Shown here: positions 46,501 through 51,726 of the stretch, in pieces
How the letters are laid out: the number at the start of each line of letters is the position of its first letter
How positions within the stretch are numbered: the stretch's first letter is position 1
Assembly (NCBI RefSeq): GCF_963678635.1
Contig: NC_087062.1
Coordinates: forward strand, 57,115,970-57,179,969
Reading direction: 5' to 3'
Source of the DNA: Symsagittifera roscoffensis
Taxonomy: Eukaryota > Xenacoelomorpha > Acoela > Convolutidae
DNA length: 64,000 nt
Notes under the pieces: model-generated
What the model was told of the DNA's origin: nothing
Seen by the model: only the letters and a program-made list of their open reading frames with translations
Database searches by the model: none
Made by a program: the position numbers and the translations under genes

Positions 46501-49500
46501 GATGTTAGAGACTTTATTTCCTAATTTGAGCTTTAAATTTATTGTACTGACGTCAATTTTAAAATGTGTTGACATTAATTTCACGATGTTTGTTTTCTTT
46601 TTCTTAAGCCAAGTTGTACTATTTGATTAGTATGTCTTAGAGTAATGAAAACCTCTTAGGAATTATTGAATATTAACAAAGGTTATTAATAATAAGATAA
46701 GGAAATAAAAAAATTTCTTTGGAAAAAAAATTTTTCTAAAATTTTTTCTAAGTTTTTCAAGTATTGTATTCGCTGAAACCTTAACTGAAACCCGAAACTT
46801 TGTTCAAGTGAAGTTTTGTTGATGCTATGGTATGGTTAAAAATATAACTATATGCCTTTATTGGTTATTATTGGTTCAAAACTTAATTTTTTGGTTAAAA
46901 ATTTTTAGAAAATTTTTTGACTGAAACGATAATCTGAAACCTGAAACTATGGTAGCTGAAGTTGAATTTTTTTAATCTTAAAATGAGAATTTATTCTCTT
47001 TTTATAAGTGAAAAGGGCCAGATTAATTTTAGTGTTAGGGCAGAAAAGAAAAATTATTTATTTTTAAAAGATCTGACTGAAGAGAACTGACTTGCTGCTT
47101 ACTGAGCAAAATGAAACACTGAAGATTTCAGGCCAGTCCTTTTGCTCGTAAGCATACACCGGCGGCTGATTCAATCTTTAATTATTCAGGTTTCACCTGC
47201 TCCTTTGTTCTCCCTTTTTAATAAGAGAATTTTCAACTAGTTTTTATTTGATTTTTTCAAATCAAATATCTTCAACTTATTAGTCTCCTTTGATAAAAAC
47301 CGCAGCCTTCAGTTTGTCTTATTAAAAATTCATATTACTCTCTCTGATGCATCATATTGCAGGTGCACCTCTGCTTAATCAAAGCAAGGAGAATTTCAGT
47401 GCAGCCGGCAAGACTGCTAAATATTTATCCAGTTTGTTTCAAGTTAAGTTAAAAGGGACGTATTAATAATCGCCGCCCTTTTAAAATATTGAGCATGAAA
47501 AAATGAGAAAAATTGAACAAGTATTTAAAAAGGAGTGGATTTTCAAAACAAGATTTTATAGTCCTAATAAGAGTAAATCAGTCAATATCTGATTTAGTGA
47601 AAAGAGGCTTTAATTTAAATGGCACGCTCCAATTTAGAATTGGGTCGTTAAATAAACAATTAAGACAATGGTCTTTTGTGTGTGTAGTATTTCGCAATAC
47701 TACAAATGTCATCATGCGGATGCTCAAGTTTCGGCTGTGCTTTGATTTTTTCAGCGGGCACCAAGTATTCATGTTTGCCTTTCTCCTCCGAACGCTGAAA
47801 AAGCGGCGGTAAGTTATGCACTGAGGTTTTTTGTATCTAATACCAAGACTTTTCTTATCAACGAATGCAGCTATGAAAATTCCCATCAAGCTCCTCTCTA
47901 CGTTCCAGTTAGACCATTTCTGACTGATGTAGATTGTATTAGGAAACTGTCAATGTTAAAAAATCGAAAATTCATCACGAAGAAACTTAGAACTTAGTAC
48001 GGGTCTCAAGTCCACGATGATTCACCATGCGCCGGATAAAGAACTAGTTGAAACAATTTGCTTGCCTCAATTTGAATATGTTAAACGTGCGAACCAGACT
48101 GTTCAGCTCTTCTACTGTGTACATCCCAAACCTCCCCTTTCAGCTATTTTTTGTATTCTCCACTTTTGTTCAAAAAAATGATTGGTATTTGATTTAAGTA
48201 AATAATTAAGAACAAATTTGACGGTATGCAAAATTTGTTAAAATACAGTTACGCCGTCAAAAGAACGTTTATAACTGTTGGGTGGTACTAAAAGAGCGGA
48301 CTGCTCGTTTCAGAGGGAAGCCCAAAAATGATTGAATTTTTTTTTTCTAGAAAGTCCATCAAGAAAAATTTGTAAATTCGCAACTGGTCTAAACTACATT
48401 TTGATGTAATTGGTGTCCATTAACAACCTAGAAATTTATCATTTCATCAGAAATTTACATTAACCCTGAAAGATTTGGCAGTTAACTCGGACATCATCTG
48501 TTGCTGAAATCCTTGCTCATGAGTAATTTCGTGAGTCTCAATTTGTGCTTTCCGATTTGCTTTCAACTCTTTGGAGGGAAGCAGTTGCTCACATTTTCTC
48601 TTGTTCTCCAAAGGCTGAAAACTAAGCCAAGTAAATCTGTAGCAAACTCTGTTCTCTAATATACAACAAGGCTTTACCATTATAACTTTACCATTATAAT
48701 TTTTTCTAGCTATCGTTTGCTGCCAAAAAACTACATTTGGACAAATCTCTTTCCGGTTGAAGGTAATAGTTAAGAAGAATTCAAAAATCTCTGAGATATC
48801 TTTAATTATTGAGATTTAACAAAGATAAGAAACCTTAGCAGTCATGTTTTCGTCAATCACTTACCGCATGAAAACCAACGTCGGGAAAGCATTCAATTTC
48901 AAGAGGCTCTTCATCCACGACATCCAATTTGTTTGTATCTTGCGAATTGATTGCAGTTCTAAATGGATCTTAACTTTTCTTAGGTAAAGCATTCGGCTCT
49001 TATGCCGTTCCCCCACCAAATAGAAACATAAACTTCACGGTGTAACCGTTGATTAACGAGTTATGTGGTTTTCAGTTTTTTTAACTTAGTGAAGACATGC
49101 TGAGTAAATTTAAGCGCGGCTCAAGAAAGAATATTTTGTTGCCAGGATGGTGAGATTTCCGATAGGCCCGGTTCGCGCTATTTTGATTCCAAACTAAAAC
49201 ACTTCCTCCCATCAATAACATTTCTTTGATTGCAAACACAGTTAACCGGTTGCTGTGATTTTTCCGGCCACTATAATATCTGCTTTGCCTCTGCTGCTAT
49301 ACTAAAAAACATTCATAACATTGTTCGTCGGAAAAATATATTGAAAAGTTAAAAAAACAGTTCCGGTACTAACAAGAAATGTATTGCTGTCTAAAAAAAT
49401 TGATTCGAGGTGATTGAAAGTCGATTTTCAATCGGCTCAAAATCAGTCTAATATCATTTTTTGGCAATTTTGTTTGGTTTCATTTTTAAACGGAATTAGA

Positions 49501-50722
49501 TAGAAAAAATTTCGACAAAAATCAATTTTCATCGATTTTTTTTTCATTAATTTTACACAGAATATTGAAAAGTTATATTCAGGTTTTCTCGACTATCGAA
49601 CAGTTTTGCACAAATTTTCTCAATGATTATTGTTTGCAGCACAAAAAAAATCCATGATGTGGCAGCAAAGATCATAAAAATTCAGCTGATAATCAAAAAA
49701 CCGCTAAATCATTTTTAAATTTACTGAAAAAATCATGATCCGGGCAGGACTAGAACCTCAGACTTTAAAAGCAGACCAAAGGTGAACGAAATTGCAAGAT
49801 AATGAGCTTTAATAATGAAGTAAGAAAAGCGAGTAAAATTTCTAAGCAAAGTTGTTAACGGGAAAAAAGTCTAGTTCCCCATTTTGGAAAATTTCGACCA
49901 AAAAATAGCGTTTTTTTGGCGTGCGCTCCGCCCTCGAAGTTAGTATAGATTGGCACCCAAAATAGTACAAAGGGGGACCCTTTGGGTCGGCAGGGGGTCG
50001 AATCCCTGAGAAAATAAGCATCCACCCGCCAAAACACCCAAAATTTAGTTTGAATGTATGAAAAGATCAAGCAGATTTACTTGACACTGAGACAATTCTT
50101 ATGTTTTTTGGAATTCAAATGACGACTGAAAGGGCTTTAAAATGATACCACACTTGTCCCCTATGAGTTTTTCTCATGGTAGCCGAAATCAGGAAAAAAA
50201 ACACCGCACGCCATATTTTTTGTCTTCACTTCGCGATGTGGTTAGAACAACATTAAAACACATGCTGCTGAATTGCTAAATAAAACCACCCTGGTGTTTT
50301 GGCCTGTTATGATTAAATAAATTTGCTCTGATTTTTGCGGTTTGCTTTTCGAAACCTTTTGCTCTGACCTTTTGCTTTTCTTATTTTTGTTCGATGGAGG
50401 AAGAGCTGTGGCTGAACTTATTGCTGCCGGGACCACTACACCGAAGTCTATCGGCAAATCTTCGCATGTAAATTGAGAGTCTAAATAGCAAAAGTTTAAC
50501 TATGTGCGCTCCCTTAAGCAGCTTTTTTCGCATCGATTATCTATTTCAAAATGATTTGTACACTCACTTGAAACAGTTGTAGGCCGTAGAGGTTGGCGAC
50601 CTCTGCGATTTACACTTGCAACTAGTGCGACTAAGACGAACACTGTGAAAGCAACCAGAAAAACAATAATGCTCGCTACAGTTGATACATTCCACACATC
50701 TCCTTCTTCTTCAGCAGAAATA
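28384..50722 (-). CDS. Multi-exon single-pass membrane protein with repeat-exon array (unrecognised)
   Basis: Gene-level entry for twelve minus-strand exons listed below. In order: transmembrane exon (50568-50722), basic tail (50369-50480), linker (48865-48958), five homologous repeat exons (48465-48614, 47705-47794, 40261-40368, 33648-33767, 32741-32887), three helical exons (32212-32406, 31877-31980, 31147-31351) and a charged last exon (28384-28584). Exon boundaries have AG/GT signals and compatible phases throughout, which is unlikely by chance. The visible protein is about 490 residues without its N-terminal part, which must lie beyond 50722. The predicted form is a short ectodomain side, one membrane helix and a long helical cytoplasmic region. 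I cannot name the family; talin/vinculin-like bundles were considered without a diagnostic motif. The introns are full of transposons. Confidence 0.7.
28766..28915. repeat. Fragment of the hAT-like repeat family
   Basis: GGGATTTTCTTGAGGGACG..., GGTAGACCAGATTGATTTTCAGGG, TCTCCCAACCCACTATAAGAACC and GCGCCACAGGTAA line up with 39720-39890 inside the element with 8-bp target duplications. The right half of the element is missing here. Confidence 0.55.
30160..30540. repeat. Degenerate tandem duplication, about 190-bp period
   Basis: Words such as ATCATCGGAAT / ATCATCGTAAT, ATATAAAAGCTTTTTCAG / ATATTAAAGCCCTTTCAG and ATCCCAGTGTTGA / GTCTCAGTGTCGA recur in order about 190 bases apart. No coding signal. 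Confidence 0.5.
31147..31351 (-). CDS. Helical exon of the membrane-protein gene
   Basis: Starts after CTGTTTCAG, completing a codon split after the previous exon's AA (phase 2). Ends CTCAAG|GTCACT in phase 0. Encodes LGPNLRRSIEPIESLCTQ, a Gly-rich loop (GGVKQGGGEGTAAGE) and an amphipathic helix CKVTSNLALSVVNTLASAE. The most GC-rich exon of the gene. Two alternative minus frames overlap it; this one is chosen because it alone is phase-compatible on both sides. Confidence 0.7.
31609..31720. repeat. Dispersed repeat shared with 50136-50250
   Basis: TACCACACTTGACC, GTGAGGTAGCC, GGAAGAAAACC and CCACTTCGTGAAGTGGTC match TACCACACTTGTCC, CATGGTAGCC, AAAAAAAACACC and ACTTCGCGATGTGGTT near 50140-50245. 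Non-coding, intronic. Confidence 0.5.
31877..31980 (-). CDS. Helical exon of the membrane-protein gene
   Basis: 104 bp, starting after TGTTTTTAG in phase 0 and ending GACCAGAAAAA|GTATGA in phase 2. Encodes GADTIGNAIRDISENAMAIL-IFAKIVAERCMDQK, a single long amphipathic helix by eye. Reading through the donor would reach a stop 19 codons later, so an alternative short C-terminus is possible. The phase match to the next exon favours splicing. Confidence 0.7.
32212..32406 (-). CDS. Helical exon of the membrane-protein gene
   Basis: 65 codons, phase 0 at both ends (TTTTAG acceptor, CAG|GTTGAA donor). Encodes KTANSFQEQLKGNFIFKDI, then SQIGQNNGTISHGAAEL, then ITTAAALIVQKMHLIAS. Ala-rich, helix-forming. 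No known domain recognised. Confidence 0.7.
32741..32887 (-). CDS. Repeat exon 5 of the membrane-protein gene
   Basis: 49 codons, phase 0 at both ends (CAG acceptor, CTC|GTAAGA donor). Begins KLASADQVKRLPSKEFRD and ends VISEMHAKALL. It is nearly identical over its first 17 residues to the exon at 33648-33767 and more distantly related to those at 48465, 47705 and 40261. The shared core is LPS[KR]E[FL][RK] with an E-x(4-10)-SE/AE-x-x-AK end. Confidence 0.75.
33648..33767 (-). CDS. Repeat exon 4 of the membrane-protein gene
   Basis: 40 codons, phase 0 at both ends (TTTCAG acceptor, ATG|GTAGTT donor). Encodes KLASADQVKRLPSREFRAK and ends NLVSEM. It is a recent duplicate of the exon at 32741, about 0.9 kb downstream. 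Being symmetric, it can be included or skipped without a frame change. Confidence 0.75.
34076..34180. mobile_element. hAT-like element 2, left part (split by the LTR element)
   Basis: GACGGGAGGATCTAGG, a G-rich run and GGTCGACTAAATTGACTTTTTTGAGCACTC line up with the left half of the element at 39709. The right half resumes at 39010. The join TGAGCACTC/CTGAATCACC corresponds to TGAGCTCTCCCAAACCACT in the intact relative, so the LTR element inserted here. Confidence 0.65.
34181..34559 (+). repeat. 5' LTR of the non-autonomous element
   Basis: Starts TGGAACCAGATC and ends CATAACTCA. Contains the hairpin arms GTTGAAACTAC and GTAGTTTCAAC (34301-34324) and GGAGATATAAGAG as a TATA-like candidate. 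ORFs on both strands within it are not coding. Confidence 0.85.
34562..34571 (+). other. Primer-binding-site candidate
   Basis: TGGTGCGACC two bases after the 5' LTR. It would pair with a tRNA 3' end reading GGTCGCACCA. Position and TGG start are as expected; which tRNA is involved is not known. Confidence 0.6.
34572..35704 (+). other. Non-coding leader of the non-autonomous element
   Basis: No ORF supported. Several words recur (ATCAAGGCTTTCCTTGGATC and ATCAAAGCCTATCCTTGGATC near 35188 and 35263), showing short internal repetition. Presumably retained for packaging or priming, by analogy with other deletion derivatives. Confidence 0.5.
35705..36326 (+). pseudogene. ORF X C-terminal remnant
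   Basis: Homologous to the end of ORF X at 16080-16718 and 53695-54330. It contains MYIFCP, a NVDETRPLIVPHKFHEPVE-like segment and the C-terminal LLSKLLTSSD...FTDD ending in TAG at about 36324. Frames are shifted several times, so no product is expected. Directly after the stop, GTAATATG...TTCATAG looks like an intron and is also present after the ORF X stop at 16718 (GTAAGT...TTTTTAG). Confidence 0.6.
36901..37990 (+). repeat. Triplicated 3' block, periods 367 and 361 bp
   Basis: Three tandem copies starting CACAAACCACAACCTAACAG at 36901, 37268 and 37629. Each holds CATGACTAAGAAAAG, a CCCA[CT]GGTACCCAAACTGGG segment and the GC-richer end GAGGACGTCCTGA...CGGCCTCGCCCACCGTGCTA. The full-length relatives have one copy each (17229, 52735). 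The open frames here (36960-37177, 37327-37527 minus) are repeats of one another by this tandem structure, not genes. Confidence 0.9.
38627..39005 (+). repeat. 3' LTR of the non-autonomous element
   Basis: 379 bp, TGGAGCCAGATC to ATGCATAACTCA, preceded by ACACCCCGGATGGG. Differs from the 5' LTR by scattered substitutions only. The same hairpin is at 38747-38770. Confidence 0.85.
39010..39297. mobile_element. hAT-like element 2, right part
   Basis: Continuation of 34076-34180 after the LTR insertion. It carries the family words GACTAAAAATTACC, TCTGGCGTGTGCTGCCCCC, AGTACAAAGGGGTACCCTTTGG, GGTCGGCAGGGAATTGAAT and a C-rich end CCCCCCCCTGAAGTCATTACTC. The 8-bp target duplication is not clearly preserved. 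Confidence 0.6.
39709..40146. mobile_element. Non-autonomous hAT-like element, 438 bp, 8-bp TSD
   Basis: Left end CAGGCGCGGATTTAGG and right end, read inward, CAGTAGCAGATTTAGG: 13 of 16 match. The flanks at 39701-39708 and 40147-40154 are both ATCGGATC, a perfect 8-bp duplication as made by hAT transposases. The interior is G-rich near the left end and C-rich near the right end and has no transposase. The 133-codon minus ORF (39575-39976) crosses the element end and is not a gene. Related fragments are at 28766, 34076/39010 and 49873. Confidence 0.85.
40261..40368 (-). CDS. Repeat exon 3 of the membrane-protein gene
   Basis: 36 codons after ATAATTTAG, ending GTTGAG|GTAAAG, phase 0 at both ends. 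Encodes DKITKHSTSNERIVNISQG and ends IVAEINAKSVE, which lines up with MMSELTAKSFR of the exon at 48465. The core is more diverged than in the other repeats. Confidence 0.65.
40369..40744 (-). other. Host sequence beside the Ty3/gypsy-type element
   Basis: From 40743 down to about 40600 the minus strand is open for 48 codons (beginning KNYKSRYSRYAHPRKSGLQ) and contains a CAA|GTACCC candidate donor. It directly abuts the element's 3' edge. It may be the continuation of the exon interrupted at 47705, but it shows no resemblance to the other repeat exons, so I leave it as a candidate. Confidence 0.35.
40745..41458 (-). repeat. 3' LTR (714 bp)
   Basis: Begins (minus strand) TGTAGTATTGCG, a short inverted repeat TAGTATT/AATACTA, and ends ...ATTCTCATTTTAAG. 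The plus-strand ORF 41303-41485 inside it is not a gene. Compared with the 5' LTR it lacks 14 bp (CAAAACAAGATTTT) near 41308. Confidence 0.9.
41459..41475 (-). other. Polypurine tract
   Basis: AAAAAAGGGGTGAGT immediately upstream of the 3' LTR on the minus strand, as required for plus-strand DNA priming. Confidence 0.7.
41607..42164 (-). pseudogene. 3' ORF of the Ty3/gypsy-type element, coiled-coil C-terminus
   Basis: 185 codons in one frame from ATG at 42164 to TAG at 41607-41609, broken by a single TAA (41862-41864). The N-terminal 100 residues include PRNFPSL, KYITSLKYSIKK and PIDFIPQPEVVIK. After the stop the frame continues with VTIPFEGKTDF and a long K/Q/E-rich heptad segment (QQLTDEMSRLRIKNKIKK..., ending VELEFGRKL). 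It lies directly before the purine tract, where env or other accessory ORFs are found in some elements. It has no signal peptide or membrane helix, so it is not an ordinary env. It may also be a divergent pol C-terminus. Confidence 0.5.
42165..43905 (-). other. Element interior without coding; pol missing
   Basis: The region expected to hold RT, RNase H and integrase. No YxDD-like or DDE motif was found. A 61-codon frame (43517-43702) follows the protease linker but has no recognisable domain. Contains a 44-bp tandem duplication (42451-42538) and two copies of a GGCT[GA]CATA[CT]AGCCACCAACAA word near 43020 and 43082. Confidence 0.55.
42451..42538. repeat. Tandem duplication, 44-bp unit, two copies
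   Basis: ACAAATGAAGAAAGACGATC... followed by ATGGTGTTTATTAACCACAGGA is repeated exactly head-to-tail, starting at 42451 and 42495. Confidence 0.9.
43906..44651 (-). CDS. Aspartic protease and linker of the Ty3/gypsy-type element
   Basis: Open from the frameshift heptamer (TTT AAA CTA GAT) to a stop at 43906, with a TAA just upstream in this frame, so it has no start of its own. The protease is recognisable by ETQFLLDTGATCSLI (active-site Asp-Thr-Gly) and about 75 residues later CDLNILGMDFI. About 120 further residues (VLLDKNKTIAPKSSR, KAETSFRIDKS) resemble the linker before reverse transcriptase in Ty3-type polyproteins. RT itself is missing downstream. Expressed, if at all, as a Gag fusion by -1 frameshifting. 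Confidence 0.8.
44643..45740 (-). pseudogene. gag: gag with CCHC zinc knuckle, one in-frame stop
   Basis: ATG at 45740, 365 codons in one frame to TAG at 44643, with a single TAA (45018-45020) at codon 241. The N-terminal part is a capsid-like Retrotrans_gag region (RALFGSILRGPAAQWYQGL, IRDQFIDRFTDDKDKYRRR). After the stop the same frame gives FCNWCCMSGHTMRHC, a C-x2-C-x4-H-x4-C knuckle, then an Asn/Ser/Arg-rich tail. TAA in an AAA-rich context (AAA TAA AAA AAC) looks like a simple point mutation; natural readthrough is less likely. The last codons overlap the protease frame at a U UUA AAC heptamer. Confidence 0.85.
44646..44652 (-). promoter_or_regulatory. -1 ribosomal frameshift heptamer UUUAAAC
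   Basis: Gag reads AAT TTA AAC TAG here, so T TTA AAC forms a canonical X XXY YYZ slippery heptamer with the gag stop directly after it. In the -1 frame a TAA lies one codon upstream and the frame then stays open through the protease, leaving this heptamer as essentially the only place to switch. A downstream stimulatory structure was not evaluated. Confidence 0.8.
45834..46118 (-). pseudogene. Leader ORF 2 (paralogue of 46300-46584), one stop
   Basis: 285 bp, ATG to TAA, the same length as the upstream ORF. One TAA at codon 6 where the paralogue has AAA (Lys). The rest is open and clearly homologous: KIIWYITNIQKDQITILSK against NIIWYITNTKKNHISILEK, NLKLK in both, and TPEITSILKKLKQP against TPEIDTILQQIKIP. 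No known domain. Lies between the first leader ORF and gag. Confidence 0.7.
46300..46584 (-). CDS. Leader ORF 1 of the Ty3/gypsy-type element, 94 aa, unknown
   Basis: Intact 94-codon ORF beginning MKLMSTHFKIDV, between the 5' LTR and gag. A mixed-charge protein with an NLKLKLGNKV-SNIIWYITNTKKNH strand-like half and a C-terminal half with ELYVFFRRYTPEIDTILQQ. A second, tandem copy follows 466 bp downstream. Ty3/gypsy elements normally have gag as the first ORF, so this is an accessory gene. Unrecognised. The pairwise pattern of identical core residues with changed surface-like residues suggests protein-level constraint after duplication. Confidence 0.65.
   Translation of the reverse strand: MKLMSTHFKIDVSTINLKLKLGNKVSNIIWYITNTKKNHISILEKQPNEDKDELYVFFRRYTPEIDTILQQIKIPNNIICIPEERLIASLPIAF
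46585..46976 (-). other. Element leader between 5' LTR and first ORF
   Basis: AT-rich, with two related segments about 160 bp apart (GCTGAAACCTTAACTGAAACC... at about 46770 and ACTGAAACGATAATCTGAAACC... at about 46920, plus strand). No convincing tRNA primer-binding site was identified next to the LTR end. Confidence 0.4.
46977..47704 (-). repeat. 5' LTR (728 bp)
   Basis: Starts TGTAGTATTGCG at 47704 (minus) and ends ...CATTTTAAG at 46977. Contains 14 bp absent from the 3' LTR. The open frame 47513-47812 on the plus strand is not a gene. Confidence 0.9.
47705..47794 (-). pseudogene. Repeat exon 2 of the membrane-protein gene, cut by the LTR element
   Basis: After a GCTTTTTCAG acceptor the minus strand reads RSEEKGKHEYLVPAEKIKAQ-PKLEHPHDDI for exactly 30 codons and then meets the first base of the 5' LTR (TGTAGT, whose first in-frame codons quickly stop). 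The register matches ENKRKCEQLLPSKELKAN of the neighbouring exon at 48465. The exon is therefore truncated by the insertion, with its missing part possibly at 40600-40743. Confidence 0.6.
47795..48464 (-). other. Intron, nothing further seen
   Basis: No exon, repeat or RNA recognised. Confidence 0.5.
48465..48614 (-). CDS. Repeat exon 1 of the membrane-protein gene
   Basis: 50 codons after TTTTCAG, phase 0 at both ends. Encodes PLENKRKCEQLLPSKELKAN, then a Q/E/H-rich middle and MMSELTAKSFR. Two donors are possible, AGG|GTTAAT at 48464 or AAT|GTAAAT six bases later; both keep phase 0. The longest-diverged relative of the exons at 33648 and 32741. Confidence 0.75.
48865..48958 (-). CDS. Linker exon of the membrane-protein gene
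   Basis: 94 bp after CCATTTAG, ending CATGCG|GTAAGT, a near-ideal donor. Encodes TAINSQDTNKLDVVDEEPLE and ends FPDVGFHA: acidic, probably flexible. Needs two bases from the preceding exon, which the AAAAG|GTCAGA donor at 50369 supplies. Confidence 0.7.
49735..49800 (-). other. tRNA-like relic
   Basis: Minus strand reads GGTCTGCTTTTAAAG, TCTGAGGTTCTAGTCCTGCC and CGG, similar to the anticodon and T arms of a tRNA with a B-box-like GGTTCTAGTCC. Flanking arms are not convincing. Possibly a tRNA-derived SINE head. Confidence 0.3.
49873..50045. repeat. Fragment of the hAT-like repeat family
   Basis: TTCGACCAAAAAATAGCG, TTTTTTTGGCGTGCGCTCC, TTAGTATAGATTGGC and GGGTCGGCAGGGGGTCGAAT match the right half of the element at 39709 (39915-40110). 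Both ends are missing. Confidence 0.65.
50136..50250. repeat. Dispersed repeat shared with 31609-31720
   Basis: See the entry at 31609. A third partial match (CTGAAAGGGTTTTATTGTGATACC) is at about 50951. Confidence 0.45.
50369..50480 (-). CDS. Basic juxtamembrane exon of the membrane-protein gene
   Basis: Starts after GCTATTTAG, completing the split codon of the previous exon. Encodes NSQFTCEDLPIDFGVVV-PAAISSATALPPSNKNKK and a Lys/Ser-rich end. The donor AAAAG|GTCAGA at 50369 is chosen because it alone gives the phase needed by the next exon; the open frame itself runs on to 50242. The donor choice is uncertain. Confidence 0.55.
50568..50722 (-). CDS. Transmembrane exon of the membrane-protein gene
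   Basis: 155 bp between GGTTTCAG and TCAA|GTGAGT, an excellent donor. Encodes ISAEEEGDVWN, a 22-residue hydrophobic helix (VASIIVFLVAFTVFVLVALV), then NRRGRQPLRP. Acidic before and basic after the helix, so a type I orientation with the C-terminus in the cytoplasm is predicted. The exons encoding the protein's N-terminus are not in the readable sequence upstream (minus direction). Confidence 0.75.
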
Positions 50723-51073
50723 CTGAAACCAATATAGATTAAAATGCCTGCAGTTGCTTCTGCGTGTTCTGATTACAAATATTCACGAAAAAACTTCTTC
50801 TATCACCAAATTTGTTTTCGACTTTTTTCACGTTTTCATTGGATTTTTGCTTCGTAGATAATAAATTTTAAAAAGAGCTCATTGATAAGGCAAAGTGGGA
50901 TTCACTCTCTACAAAAAAAACTTGAAAAATAATTCTCGACCAAATCTCAACTGAAAGGGTTTTATTGTGATACCAACACGTTCGATGGACAAGAAACGCA
51001 GCAAAAGGCAATAGTATTTACCAACTCAAGAGATTTGGTCGAAAAAAAGAATGCAAGACTGTAAAATTTATTA
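50723..51073 (-). other. Intron or upstream region, no exon seen
   Basis: AT-rich. No acceptor/donor-bounded open frame recognised. Confidence 0.45.
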
Positions 51074-51635
51074 TCAGCGTTCCCGAAACAAATTATTCAA
51101 TTTAATGAAATGTCGCAATTTCTGAATCTGATGCTCTGTTGTCTTAATCTTTTTATCGGGGTTACTGGGTCTTCGTACTGGAAAACGATAATGAAACTCC
51201 CGGTTTTGTGGTCGGAAAGAACGGCGTTGCGTGTGTTCAAAACGTTTGCACTTTCGATCGTTGAGATCGTGGTAACTGGTTCGGTCGTCGCAATACCTTT
51301 GACCGAATGCCGAAGCGGATCTCCGAAGAATCCTATGGATTTTTCGGTCCTTGCCGATGATCATTTCGAGTCACTTGCGCTCTGATTGCTTTTCCCAGGG
51401 CCTGCTTCGGTGTTGGTCTTTTGAGTAAGTGACCTGGGGCTGGGACTTGTCCCTCCGGGAACTTACTGAGTGGGTGAGCAACAGGGTCCTCCTGAGTCCT
51501 GATTTGCGGCGGTACGGGCAGTTTAGAGGTTGGCGATTCAAAAGCTTGGTCAGCTTGTATGTCTGGTTGTGAGGGATGCGCGTTAACCTCTGCTGACAAC
51601 ATCGGTGGCACATTCACAATCGAGTCACCTCTCAA
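51074..51635 (-). pseudogene. GC-rich overlapping frames beside the LTR, unrecognised
   Basis: Two overlapping minus-strand frames, 51635-51333 (Pro-rich, PPMLSAEVNAHPSQPDIQ) and 51364-51074 (Arg/His-rich). The segment is clearly GC-richer than its surroundings, lies next to the retroelement LTR at 51727, and has ATATAAAAAG about 55 bases upstream of the first frame. It could be a host exon, the end of another retroelement polyprotein or a chance pair. No domain recognised. A CACTCA|GTAAGT donor is present but is not in phase with the transmembrane exon. Confidence 0.3.
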
Positions 51636-51726
51636 GGACTAGGCTATGAGGTCCACTATTGGGCCTCTAACAGGTTAGCTTGTCTTTTTATATTCGGCGA
51701 CGTTGACTGCTGGCCTCAGTGTCATT

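Larger units (their letters stand above)
40745..47704 (-). mobile_element. Ty3/gypsy-type LTR retrotransposon, 6.96 kb, RT and integrase lost
   Basis: LTRs at 40745-41458 and 46977-47704 differ by about eight substitutions and one 14-bp indel by eye. In 5'-3' order on the minus strand: LTR, leader with two tandem paralogous 94-codon ORFs, gag with a CCHC knuckle, a -1 frameshift site, protease plus linker, a 1.7-kb stretch with no coding, a coiled-coil 3' ORF, a purine tract and the LTR. Reverse transcriptase, RNase H and integrase motifs are absent, so it is defective. No convincing target duplication was found at the outer edges. It lies inside the membrane-protein gene, same strand. Confidence 0.85.
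48959..50368 (-). other. Intron with repeat fragments
   Basis: Contains a tRNA-like relic at about 49735-49800, a fragment of the hAT-like family at 49873-50045, and a repeat shared with 31609. No exon found. Confidence 0.5.

Noticed and set aside
40740-47710. Target-site duplication for the Ty3/gypsy-type element
   Set aside because: Only A/T-rich words (AAA-like) are shared at the outer edges, too short and too common to claim. Old flank mutations or recombination could explain the absence.
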